DNA of 39,355 nt from a virus. The notes under the pieces are model-generated. The model made no database searches. It was not told where the DNA came from and was given only the letters and a program-made list of their open reading frames with translations. Every line of letters starts with the position of its first letter. Positions within the stretch are counted from its first letter, which is position 1. Location: the IMG/VR virus record IMGVR_UViG_3300018083_000066, positions 1 to 39,355 of that record, one strand, 5' to 3'. Made by a program: the position numbers and the translations under genes. Below are positions 32,709-39,355 of the stretch, piece after piece.

Positions 32709-33384
32709 GCACGGGCAGGCTCGCGCCGGACTCATCACGGCATCCGTTGCTCGCGTCGTCATGAGCGGCGGTGAGGGGGCGTGGGACAGCCTTGTAGCGG
32801 CACTCTGGGCAGACGATGGGTCTGACTTCGCCAAGGCCTCCACAGGGGCCAGAGGATTCGGACACGAGCAGGAGAAGGTCGCAGCCGGAAAGTTCTGGGA
32901 GCGACACCCAGAGCTGGAGCTGGACACGCCAGAGTTCGTAATGTTTAAACGCAAGGGGTTCAAGACATCACATCCATATCGGTTGCTTCTGGGGGTTTCC
33001 CCGGACATGGGTTTGATCTTGCCGTCTGCCAGTCACGTCGTTCCCCCGCGACGGATTGGCGGCGGCGAGATCAAAAGTCCGACGACAGAGGGGACCTACA
33101 ACGCATACGTTGCCCATATGGTGCGCGGCAAGCTTCCTCCAGAGCATGAGGATCAGGTTCGATACTCCATCTTCGTTACCGGCTGGCCGGGGTGGTATTT
33201 CGTCACCCACTTTGGGCCGAAGCTATACAAGGAGATGTACGTTCTTCCTGATGCCGACCAGTTCGCGTGGGAGGCTCGATTCAGACCGAGGCTGGATGCT
33301 TTCATTAAGCTCTATCTTGAAGGTCACAAGCCCGAGCGCGACAAGCTCAATGCTGGTGGTCTGGCTGGGTTACTAGGGAAATGA
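32695..33384 (+). CDS. YqaJ/lambda-Exo family recombination exonuclease
   Basis: It starts at a GTG (32695) with GAAGGAGAAGG upstream, giving 229 residues. PD-(D/E)XK nuclease motifs are visible: GLITAS (12-17), GFGHEQEKVAAGKFW (54-68, E58/E60), GVSPDMGL (D104) and GGGEIKSP (E125-x-K127). It would degrade one strand of duplex DNA to expose single strands for RecT. It is coupled by overlap to recT and to the next small zinc-ribbon gene. Confidence 0.9.
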   Translation: MGRLEHGQARAGLITASVARVVMSGGEGAWDSLVAALWADDGSDFAKASTGARGFGHEQEKVAAGKFWERHPELELDTPEFVMFKRKGFKTSHPYRLLLGVSPDMGLILPSASHVVPPRRIGGGEIKSPTTEGTYNAYVAHMVRGKLPPEHEDQVRYSIFVTGWPGWYFVTHFGPKLYKEMYVLPDADQFAWEARFRPRLDAFIKLYLEGHKPERDKLNAGGLAGLLGK

Positions 33385-33530
33385 GCGCCGACGATCTGCC
33401 GGAAGCAACCGGTTACCATTACACGCACTATGACTGCCCGGAGTGCAGTTGCGCCGGTGAGCAGGAGGGCGACGTACGCGGCGAAGAGTTCGAGTGCGAA
33501 GACTGCGGATGCAAATTCAGGGTGAAATGA
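33381..33530 (+). CDS. Small zinc-ribbon protein, 49 residues
   Basis: The frame from the ATG at 33381 (ATGA overlap with the exonuclease stop) has two CxxC-type pairs, CPECSC near residue 19 and CEDCGC near residue 39, as in a zinc ribbon. It is acidic. Co-translation with the exonuclease suggests a nucleic-acid-binding role. It is too short for a specific family. Confidence 0.7.
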   Translation: MSADDLPEATGYHYTHYDCPECSCAGEQEGDVRGEEFECEDCGCKFRVK

Positions 33531-33814
33531 TGGACTACGAGATCACGCACTGGAAAATTCCAACCGACTTCCATCGACTCCTGTCCGGACTTGATGCGAT
33601 GGTTGCCATCTTCGCGAAAAAGAGCGGCGACCATAAGCTGCAGCTCTATGATGCGGATTATCGCAAGGTTCGACATCTCGCGAAGCAGAATCTGTCTGAT
33701 GGCGCAGTGATCGACTCGATCACGTACCATGGATTCAAAGTTGTAAACGGTGGCACCAAGGCATCGAAGCGCCCAGTCCACTACGCCCCTCCGCCGAAGA
33801 GAATCAAGTCATGA
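33527..33814 (+). CDS. Hypothetical protein, 95 residues
   Basis: ATGATG at 33527/33530 gives two possible starts, the first overlapping the previous stop. The N-terminal half is mixed alpha/beta, the C-terminus is basic and Pro-rich (HYAPPPKRIKS). Its stop overlaps the next start. No family recognised. Confidence 0.65.
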   Translation: MMDYEITHWKIPTDFHRLLSGLDAMVAIFAKKSGDHKLQLYDADYRKVRHLAKQNLSDGAVIDSITYHGFKVVNGGTKASKRPVHYAPPPKRIKS

Positions 33815-33984
33815 AGAAGAGCACGAAGCTGAAGTTTCTGGGTCGCAGCACGAAGGCGATGCGCCGCGAGCTGCACGAACTGGATCGCCGCCCCGGACCC
33901 AAGTTCCAGATGGATCACACCGTGCCGAAGCCGACCGGCGCACGAGACAAGAACGGCAACCTCGTCAAGTACGACGGGCCTTGA
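33811..33984 (+). CDS. Small basic hypothetical protein, 57 residues
   Basis: Begins at an ATGA overlap with the previous gene and ends two bases before the next ATG. The N-terminus is Lys/Arg-rich (KKSTKLKFLGRSTKAMRRE) with a following FQMDHTVPKPTG strand. Length, coupling and composition support a real gene. Function not recognisable. Confidence 0.65.
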   Translation: MKKSTKLKFLGRSTKAMRRELHELDRRPGPKFQMDHTVPKPTGARDKNGNLVKYDGP

Positions 33985-33985
33985 C

Positions 33986-34237
33986 ATGAAGAAGCTCATC
34001 ACGTTCAACGGCCTGATCGCCATCAAGGTGGCGCTGGCTACGAACAGGTCCGTCGAGGTGCAGGACGTTGGCCAGACGGCATGGATCGAGGCCTACTCAT
34101 GGGAAGCCAAGGCCATCGCCAACCGCGACATAGAGCGCGTGCGGCTGCGCGGTTACGCGAACGTGCTACGGCAGGCGGCGACCGGGCCAGACAAGGATTC
34201 TGTCATCGCGTTGATCGACGAACTGGCAAATGAGTGA
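33986..34237 (+). CDS. Hypothetical protein, 83 residues
   Basis: Mixed alpha/beta product with a late helix (SVIALIDELANE). It is spaced one base from the previous stop and overlaps the following gene by eight bases. No motif is seen. Real by coupling and codon use. Confidence 0.6.
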   Translation: MKKLITFNGLIAIKVALATNRSVEVQDVGQTAWIEAYSWEAKAIANRDIERVRLRGYANVLRQAATGPDKDSVIALIDELANE

Positions 34238-34529
34238 GTGCGAATACCCCGGGCTCACCGAAGGCTTGCGGATACACCGCGACCTACCGTATGAGGAATG
34301 GCGCGCTGCAGTGGACGAGCTGCCAGACCAGATCAAGATCGGGGCGGAGAAGTATCTGTCCGGGATCGTGGCCAGACACAAGGCGATGAAAGAGTTTGCC
34401 AAGCAGTGCGGCTGCAGATCGTTCGACGAGTTCGAGTCGCTGAAGAAACAAGCAAGGCAAGCCGGAGCCCCGGGCGCACGCGCATGGGTTCGTGCTGGTC
34501 GCCCACCCAAGTGGAGGAGAGGCGAGTGA
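34230..34529 (+). CDS. Hypothetical helical basic protein, 99 residues
   Basis: The product is helical with a conserved-looking IKIGAEKYLSGIVARHKAMKEFAKQ run (about 33-57) and a basic C-terminus with RAGRPPKWRRGE. The stop overlaps the GTG start of the next gene. It may bind nucleic acid. No family known to me. Confidence 0.6.
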   Translation: MSECEYPGLTEGLRIHRDLPYEEWRAAVDELPDQIKIGAEKYLSGIVARHKAMKEFAKQCGCRSFDEFESLKKQARQAGAPGARAWVRAGRPPKWRRGE

Positions 34530-34717
34530 ATAAGTTTACGAGGATCGCGCACTACGTCGCGCTGGTGGTGCAGCCAATCGGCGCAATCATTGGCATGTAC
34601 GCGCATACGGGCTGGCTTGTGGCGTGGAGCCTGTTCTGGTTTAGGTTCAGTGCTGCGGCCATGTATCGACACTTCAAAGCCAAGAAGCCTGACCCGAAAG
34701 ACTCCTTCAGAGCATAA
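34526..34717 (+). CDS. Small membrane protein, 63 residues
   Basis: A GTG at 34526 overlaps the previous stop and GGAGGAGAG precedes it. The product has two hydrophobic stretches (ALVVQPIGAIIGMYAHTG and WLVAWSLFWFRFSAA) and a Lys-rich tail. A longer frame upstream from 34298 is shadow. Membrane role unknown. Confidence 0.6.
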   Translation: MNKFTRIAHYVALVVQPIGAIIGMYAHTGWLVAWSLFWFRFSAAAMYRHFKAKKPDPKDSFRA

Positions 34718-34720
34718 GAG

Positions 34721-35149
34721 ATGACAATCAAGAAAGACGATCCGAATCTGGCTAAGGCTCCGTGTGGTCACGTCCACTATCTGCGCCGCGCGCTGGCCGA
34801 GGCCATCGGTTGCGACATGGAGGACTTCGATAAGCAGGCGGCCGGCAATGGGATTTCATTGAACCTAGACAAGGCGTGGCCAATTGCGGACGCGGTCTAC
34901 GATGGGTTCAAGGACGACATGGACATGCTGATCGACGCCGAGGGTCCGGTCGTCGACACGCTGGACAGGTATTTCCGTCTGGAAGTTCTGATGCGCGTGG
35001 CCGACCGGCTGGAGCAGACGGACAAGAAGTGTGCGTCCATCATGCGGATACTGGTGTTGGACGCACTGGCTACCATGCTGCCGCAGGAGATGGGTCTGGT
35101 GGCTTTGCTCGATGCATCTCCGCCGAAAGGCCCTGACAGGCTCAACTGA
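34721..35149 (+). CDS. Hypothetical protein, 142 residues
   Basis: The ATG lies three bases after the previous stop. The product has an N-terminal CGHVHYLRRALAEAIG run, an acidic middle and a helical C-terminal half with paired Asp/Glu (RVADRLEQTDKKC). No catalytic motif or family recognised. Confidence 0.65.
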   Translation: MTIKKDDPNLAKAPCGHVHYLRRALAEAIGCDMEDFDKQAAGNGISLNLDKAWPIADAVYDGFKDDMDMLIDAEGPVVDTLDRYFRLEVLMRVADRLEQTDKKCASIMRILVLDALATMLPQEMGLVALLDASPPKGPDRLN

Positions 35150-35151
35150 AA

Positions 35152-35280
35152 ATGTCAAGGCGCAGGCTCAACAGAATCAGCAAACGGAGGCGCTACCAGT
35201 ACGGTGGCTACGGCCCGCCGGTCGGCGGTTGGGTTGTGGTCGTATTCGCCATGCTTGTGCTAGGATCGCTGTTCAGATAA
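35152..35280 (+). CDS. Small Arg-rich membrane protein, 42 residues
   Basis: Translation from the ATG at 35152 gives 42 residues: an Arg-rich N-terminus (SRRRLNRISKRRR), a Gly/Tyr/Pro hinge and one hydrophobic segment (VVVVFAMLVLGSLF) at the end. It lies two bases after the previous stop. A tail-anchored membrane protein is likely. Confidence 0.6.
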   Translation: MSRRRLNRISKRRRYQYGGYGPPVGGWVVVVFAMLVLGSLFR

Positions 35281-35301
35281 CCAACAAAAGGGGTCTGGGC
35301 C

Positions 35302-35565
35302 ATGTCGTACCGTTCGCTGGAAGACGACATCAAATGGCTCGTGATCCAAGCCGAGATCAAGGTCAAGCTGGAGTCTCGCGTCAGTGGCACTACCGATGTC
35401 TTCCGTATCGACGACGGAAAACTCCTCTTCATTGCGAACGTCAACACATTCGGCGAGGTGTATGGGTATTACACAGGCATCGAACGAGCACTTGATATCG
35501 GCGTCGATGCATTGGTAGATCACTTCACCAAGCGCGTGGCCGACAACTACAGGAAGAAGCCATGA
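35302..35565 (+). CDS. Hypothetical protein, 87 residues
   Basis: The ATG follows AAAAGGGG. The product is mixed alpha/beta with a central FRIDDGKLLFIANVNTFGEVYGYY strand pair and a helical end. Its stop overlaps the phosphoesterase gene start. No family known to me. Confidence 0.65.
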   Translation: MSYRSLEDDIKWLVIQAEIKVKLESRVSGTTDVFRIDDGKLLFIANVNTFGEVYGYYTGIERALDIGVDALVDHFTKRVADNYRKKP

Positions 35566-36749
35566 CTACCGAATTGAAATGTCCCAAGTGTGGAGGTGTC
35601 GGTGTAAGGGGCAGCACCGGGCGAGGCCAATGCAAGAAGTGCAACTACGGCGGCGTGCTGTACATGTTCGACCAAACAGGGATGGCGGCAAGGCTGAAGG
35701 AATTGCAGAGTCAAAACAGATCGCTGGAACAAGAGAACAAGCGCCTGTCCGCCGAGTCTTCCGATGTCGCGGCACTGCGTCAGATGATCGGCACCATCGG
35801 GTCTCGAATTATCACGCCGGATTCCCCTGCGTGGCTGCTGCCGAAGCCGAGTGGCAAGGGTACGGTCCACGGTATCCCCACCCTCATGCTCTCGGACCTG
35901 CACTGGGGCGAGGTGGTTTTTCCTAAGCAGGTAAACAACATCAACTCCTACAACGTGACCATCGCCAAGAAGCGCTTGGCTCGCGTCGTAGAGGGCTCCG
36001 TCCGTCTGCTGCGGGAAACCCTATCCCCGGGCCTCTTCGGTGGCATGGTGGTCATCCTAGGCGGCGACATGGTGGACGGTGCGATCCATGATGAGCTGCG
36101 CGAGACAGGCGAGCTGACCGTGATCGAGTCCGTCATCTCGGTCCACGATGCACTGGTCCCCCACCTGTACGCACTGGCCGATGAGTTTGGACGTTTACAC
36201 GTACCCTGCGTCGCCGGCAACCACGGCAGGCTGGACAAGAAGCCTCGCATCAAACAGCGCCAGAAGCTCAACTTCGACTGGATGCTCTACCAGTTCCTCG
36301 CGCGCACCATCGCCGAGAGCAAGTACAAGGACAAGATCACCTTCCAGATTCCGGATGGTGATGATGCGTCGTATCGCATCTACAATACCGGCTACCTGCT
36401 AACGCATGGCGACAAGTTCACGGGTGGCAACGGTATCTGCGGCCCGATCTTGCCATGGATGCGCGGCGACATGAAGACGCGCAAGCAGTACGGTGCCATG
36501 GGCCAGAGCTACGACTGGATGGCCATGGGCCACTGGCATCAGCTACGATATCTGGACGGCATCATCGTCAACGGATGTCTCCCGGGATTCAACGAGTACG
36601 CCATGCGAATGGGCTTCGGCTGCGAGCCGGCACAGCAGGCGCTATGGCTGACACACCCGGTACGTGGGCTGACATTCCGCGAGGCGATATGGGCAGACGA
36701 GCCGTTGAACAAAACCAGTAGGGAGCCGTGGGTTTCCGTTTCAAAGTGA
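35562..36749 (+). CDS. Zinc-ribbon metallophosphoesterase
   Basis: The 395-residue protein joins an N-terminal zinc ribbon (C7-x2-C10, C24-x2-C27), a coiled coil (about 43-75) and a calcineurin-like phosphoesterase. Motifs are SDLHWGE (D112, H114), GGDMVDG (D169), GNHGR (N220, H221), THGD and a late GHWH. Metal-dependent phosphodiesterase or nuclease activity is expected. The zinc ribbon and coiled coil suggest DNA binding and oligomers. Downstream genes are nucleotide-metabolism types. Substrate unknown. Confidence 0.88.
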   Translation: MTTELKCPKCGGVGVRGSTGRGQCKKCNYGGVLYMFDQTGMAARLKELQSQNRSLEQENKRLSAESSDVAALRQMIGTIGSRIITPDSPAWLLPKPSGKGTVHGIPTLMLSDLHWGEVVFPKQVNNINSYNVTIAKKRLARVVEGSVRLLRETLSPGLFGGMVVILGGDMVDGAIHDELRETGELTVIESVISVHDALVPHLYALADEFGRLHVPCVAGNHGRLDKKPRIKQRQKLNFDWMLYQFLARTIAESKYKDKITFQIPDGDDASYRIYNTGYLLTHGDKFTGGNGICGPILPWMRGDMKTRKQYGAMGQSYDWMAMGHWHQLRYLDGIIVNGCLPGFNEYAMRMGFGCEPAQQALWLTHPVRGLTFREAIWADEPLNKTSREPWVSVSK

Positions 36750-36765
36750 CCAAGTGAGAGAGCCA

Positions 36766-37296
36766 ATGAGAATCGTGACACTGAACTTCGACGCGGATGG
36801 ATTCGTGTTCAACTTCGACGACCACTTCAAGGATCGCTTCGACCGCGACCCGAATGAGATGGAGAGCAGGGAGATATGCGAGCTGATCGCATCCGTCCCT
36901 GACTTTTACTACACCATGCCGGTGATGGAGGGGGCGCACGAGTTCCTGTATATGGCCACTACGCGCCCGGTAGAGGGCGACATTGTTTTCGTGAAGCGCA
37001 TCCTGACGGCATGTCCTCATATCGACGCGCCAACCTTCGAGAACTTCGCTACCCAGAAGAGACGTGTCGTCGAGAGGCATTTTGGGAAGAGCTTGACGGT
37101 AACGCCGGTTCCCGGCTCGCGTTCCAAGTACCTGTACATGGGCCATGATAATGATCTGCTGATCGACGATTACGGGAAGAACTGCGAGCAGTGGATTGCC
37201 GCTGGTGGGGCCGCAATCAAGCACAACAGCTTTGAGGAAACCTCGTATCGGTTCTTTGAGTACCTGAGCAACATTGTCACTGGAGTTCTGGCATGA
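36766..37296 (+). CDS. HAD-type 5'(3')-deoxyribonucleotidase, putative
   Basis: I take the ATG at 36766 (176 residues), with GTGAGAGAG as ribosome site. The HAD nucleophile motif is FDADGF (D9, D11), and the NT5C-like end is LLIDDYGKNCEQW. A central FVKRILTACPHID and EETSYRFF end also fit. It would remove 5'- or 3'-phosphates from deoxynucleotides. It overlaps the diphosphohydrolase-like gene by four bases, so both could act in one nucleotide pathway. Confidence 0.72.
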   Translation: MRIVTLNFDADGFVFNFDDHFKDRFDRDPNEMESREICELIASVPDFYYTMPVMEGAHEFLYMATTRPVEGDIVFVKRILTACPHIDAPTFENFATQKRRVVERHFGKSLTVTPVPGSRSKYLYMGHDNDLLIDDYGKNCEQWIAAGGAAIKHNSFEETSYRFFEYLSNIVTGVLA

Positions 37297-37859
37297 GCAA
37301 GCGACTGATCGACGTGCTCGGACGCGAGAACTTCCCGCTGGCTGATGGGTTCCTGCATTACTTCCCGGATGCAATGGCGTTGGTATCCAACGTCAGCTTG
37401 GTCGGAGACCGTCAGCACAATGACGGTAAGCAGCCGATGCACTGGTCGCGCGGAAAGTCAACCGACCACGACAACAAGATACTCAAGCATCTGGAGGGCG
37501 GGGAAGACGAGGACACTGACGGCACGTTGCACGCAGCCAAGGTAGCGTGGAGAGCAATGGCACGCCTGCAGGAACTTGCCGAGCGCAAATACGGGCTCGA
37601 TCTTCCGGCGCGGGCATGGGTGGATAGCCCGGAGCCGGAACCTGCGGTCGCTGGAAGCGTAATTGAGTTTGAGTATCGCGATGGCCAGATGTGGTACGTG
37701 CATAACGGTGGCGGTAGACCGGTCGCTGCTGGAACCAAGGTCCAGATTGAGTTTCGCCTTGGCCCTAGCGAGCGTCCCGTAATCGGATTCGCTGAAAGTC
37801 TAAAGTGGCACCACGACGGGCTTGGTGGTGACATTATGTCGTATCGGATTATAGAATGA
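37293..37859 (+). CDS. dATP/dGTP diphosphohydrolase-like (MazZ-type) protein
   Basis: The N-terminal about 100 residues (LADGFLHYFPDAMALVSNVSLVGDRQHN style, then MHWSRGKSTDHDNKILKHLEGG and DTDGTLHAAKVAWRAMARLQ) follow the pattern of the dATP/dGTP diphosphohydrolase N-terminal domain. The C-terminal 80 residues are a beta domain (IEFEYRDGQMWYV) of unknown role. This family includes enzymes that trim dNTPs to dNMPs in phages with altered bases. Overlap with the nucleotidase suggests joint work. No PurZ-like gene is in the window. Confidence 0.65.
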   Translation: MSKRLIDVLGRENFPLADGFLHYFPDAMALVSNVSLVGDRQHNDGKQPMHWSRGKSTDHDNKILKHLEGGEDEDTDGTLHAAKVAWRAMARLQELAERKYGLDLPARAWVDSPEPEPAVAGSVIEFEYRDGQMWYVHNGGGRPVAAGTKVQIEFRLGPSERPVIGFAESLKWHHDGLGGDIMSYRIIE

Positions 37860-38113
37860 TCTCTCACTCGCAAATTCTCTACGATGCCATTGGGCCGAGA
37901 GAGATTACTTCGACCGAGCTATCCGCGATCACCGGGATCACTATGCGGATAGTAAAGGCTCGCCTCAACACGATGCGCGACTGCGGCCGTGTTGCCGTGG
38001 TGCGCACCGAGGTTCACGGACACTCCACGGTCAACGTGTACGTGCGCGACGATAATCCATCGGCAGCCACTGGCCTGTGCCGGCTTTCCAACGAGTGGTT
38101 GAAGCGAGCCTGA
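37856..38113 (+). CDS. Winged-helix DNA-binding protein, 85 residues
   Basis: The ATG overlaps the previous stop (ATGA). The run ITSTELSAITGITMRIVKARLNTMRDCGRVAVVR (about 17-50) has the helix-turn-helix plus wing pattern. It ends in TGATG with the terminase start. It may regulate late genes or assist packaging; context only. Confidence 0.65.
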   Translation: MISHSQILYDAIGPREITSTELSAITGITMRIVKARLNTMRDCGRVAVVRTEVHGHSTVNVYVRDDNPSAATGLCRLSNEWLKRA

Positions 38114-39355
38114 TGGACGCGAGTCGGTACTACGGATTGAAGGAGCCCGTGTTCTCTTCCAAGGAAGAGGCCGACCAGTTCGCTGCGTGGATTGTTTCCT
38201 TCCAGAACAGGCCGCTGGACTTTACGCTGACCATGTGGCCATGGGGGATACCTGATACCCCGCTGGAGCACAGCCAGCTCGAAGACTGGCAATTCAATAC
38301 CCTGCTGGAGCTGCAGGCCGAGCTACTGCGTGACGAAGTAAACGAGATCGCGGCGCACAAAGCCGGCAAGGTTTACAACGCAGTTTACAGATACGCGCGC
38401 CCTGCCGGCCATGGCGTGGGCAAGACGGCCGGGTTCGCCCAGCTCGTCCACTGGTTCGAGTCCACGCATCCCAACGGGGTCGCTGTCATCACCGCGTCGA
38501 CCGAGAACCAGCTCCAGACCAAGACGTGGCGCGAGTTGCGCAAGTGGCAGGAGCTGGCCATCAATGGCTGGATGTTCGAGTGGAGCGCGACCCGGTACAA
38601 GCACAAGGGCAAGCCCGAGACATGGTATGCATCGGCCATCCCGTGGTCGGAGTCCAACCCGTCCGCATTCGCCGGCACGCACGAGCGCTACGTCTTCATC
38701 GGGTTCGATGAGTCCAGCGGTATCGCCCCGGTAATCTGGGAGACCATCGAGGGAGCGCTGACCACGGGTAAGTGCTTCTTCTTCGCCTACGGCAACCCGG
38801 TCGAGCCCACGGGTGGCTTCTTCGACATCTGCAACAAGCTGCGCCATCGCTGGAACATCGCCACACTGGATGCGCGCTCGGTCTCGTTCGCCAACTTGAA
38901 GCAGATTCAGGAGTGGATGGAGGATCACGGGGAGGATTCCGACTTCTTCCGTGTTCGCGTCCGTGGTGAGTTCCCCCGCTCGGCCGCCAACCAGTACATA
39001 GACCAAGGCAGGGTGGCCGAGGCTCGCCGCCGGCAGATCGAGTGGCGTGACGTACCGCGTGCCCACCCGCGCCTCATGGGCGTCGATGTAGCGCGTCAGG
39101 GCGGGGATCGGAACGTCATCATCATGCGACAGGGGCGGAAGATGGCCCCGAGGATCACCCGGTTCTACGAGCGCGACCTGATGAAGGTGGCCAACACCGT
39201 GGCCCGGGCGATCAGGGAGCAGAAGCCGGACGTGGTCTACGTGGACGAGGTCGGCATCGGTGCCGGCGTGGTCGACCGCCTGCGCCAGCTCGGCTACGAC
39301 ATGGTGGTGGGCGTCCAGTCTGGCTCCAAGGAGGGCATGGACGAACGCGAGAAGA
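38113..39355 (+). CDS. terL: Terminase large subunit, 3' end missing
   Basis: The frame from the ATG at 38113 runs off the window after 414 codons. The ATPase half has a Walker A at RPAGHGVGKT (96-105), Walker B at FIGFDE (D199, E200) and an AYGNP segment as coupling motif. The RNase-H-like nuclease domain starts at GVDVARQGGDRN (D325) with YVDEVGIG (D378, E379). The enzyme cuts and pumps phage DNA into the head. Its small-subunit partner is likely the minus-strand gene at 26212, far away, an unusual arrangement. Confidence 0.95.
   Translation, partial: MDASRYYGLKEPVFSSKEEADQFAAWIVSFQNRPLDFTLTMWPWGIPDTPLEHSQLEDWQFNTLLELQAELLRDEVNEIAAHKAGKVYNAVYRYARPAGHGVGKTAGFAQLVHWFESTHPNGVAVITASTENQLQTKTWRELRKWQELAINGWMFEWSATRYKHKGKPETWYASAIPWSESNPSAFAGTHERYVFIGFDESSGIAPVIWETIEGALTTGKCFFFAYGNPVEPTGGFFDICNKLRHRWNIATLDARSVSFANLKQIQEWMEDHGEDSDFFRVRVRGEFPRSAANQYIDQGRVAEARRRQIEWRDVPRAHPRLMGVDVARQGGDRNVIIMRQGRKMAPRITRFYERDLMKVANTVARAIREQKPDVVYVDEVGIGAGVVDRLRQLGYDMVVGVQSGSKEGMDEREK

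Noticed and set aside
1-39355. CRISPR array, insertion sequence or integrase
   Set aside because: No regularly spaced repeats, transposase or integrase motifs were seen in any frame.

Overview
The window is most of the genome of a tailed, short-tailed (podovirus-like) bacteriophage with GC-rich, proteobacterial-style codon use. Signs of this are an N4-gp56-type capsid protein, an adaptor and a nozzle protein with no tape-measure or tail-tube genes, a spanin pair, a set of putative ejection proteins, SSB, RecT with a YqaJ-type exonuclease, and a terminase large subunit. One tRNA-Gly(TCC) carries a genome-encoded CCA end. The host cannot be named from the sequence. I see no integrase, portal, DNA polymerase or RNA polymerase. 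If the genome is circular or circularly permuted, the part missing between the right end (large terminase, cut) and the left end (capsid gene, cut) would hold the portal and other head genes; this is inference.

Layout. 1-6646 (+): capsid, small head-associated genes, adaptor, nozzle and receptor-binding protein. 6643-8698 (+): lysis cassette (transglycosylase endolysin, small membrane proteins including a likely holin, and nested Rz/Rz1 spanins). 8688-22281 (+): putative internal or ejected virion proteins, including a GNAT-like protein, an Ala/Gly-rich membrane protein and a 2990-residue polyvalent protein. 22329-23297 (+): a signal-peptide trypsin-like protease and a 102-residue HExxH zincin, closed by a strong hairpin. 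27418 down to 23339 (-): a tightly overlapping operon with small DNA-binding proteins, a probable small terminase, SSB, small membrane proteins, the tRNA and a Lys-rich mini-protein. 27677-38113 (+): replication, recombination and nucleotide metabolism (SF2 helicase, primase zinc finger, DUF1367-like, Ref-like nuclease, RecT, YqaJ exonuclease, zinc-ribbon phosphoesterase, 5'-nucleotidase, dATP/dGTP diphosphohydrolase-like protein). The large terminase starts at 38113.

The most unusual locus is the giant gene at 13309-22281. It appears to string together a RelA/SpoT-like domain, an inorganic-pyrophosphatase-like domain, an ADP-ribosyltransferase-like domain, an HhH/glycosylase-like domain, a DUF3293-like domain, a zincin whose first metal-binding His is replaced, and an LPD38-like C-terminal half. 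FSLR-type linkers sit at several domain borders. Two stand-alone protease genes follow immediately, which suggests a processed, injected anti-host protein system (inference).

Two short-repeat arrays look like operators for separate regulators: AAAAGCAA x3 in the divergent control region (27575-27647), and AAGGTCA x4 (two direct, two inverted) over a sigma70-like promoter in front of the RecT operon (31283-31379).
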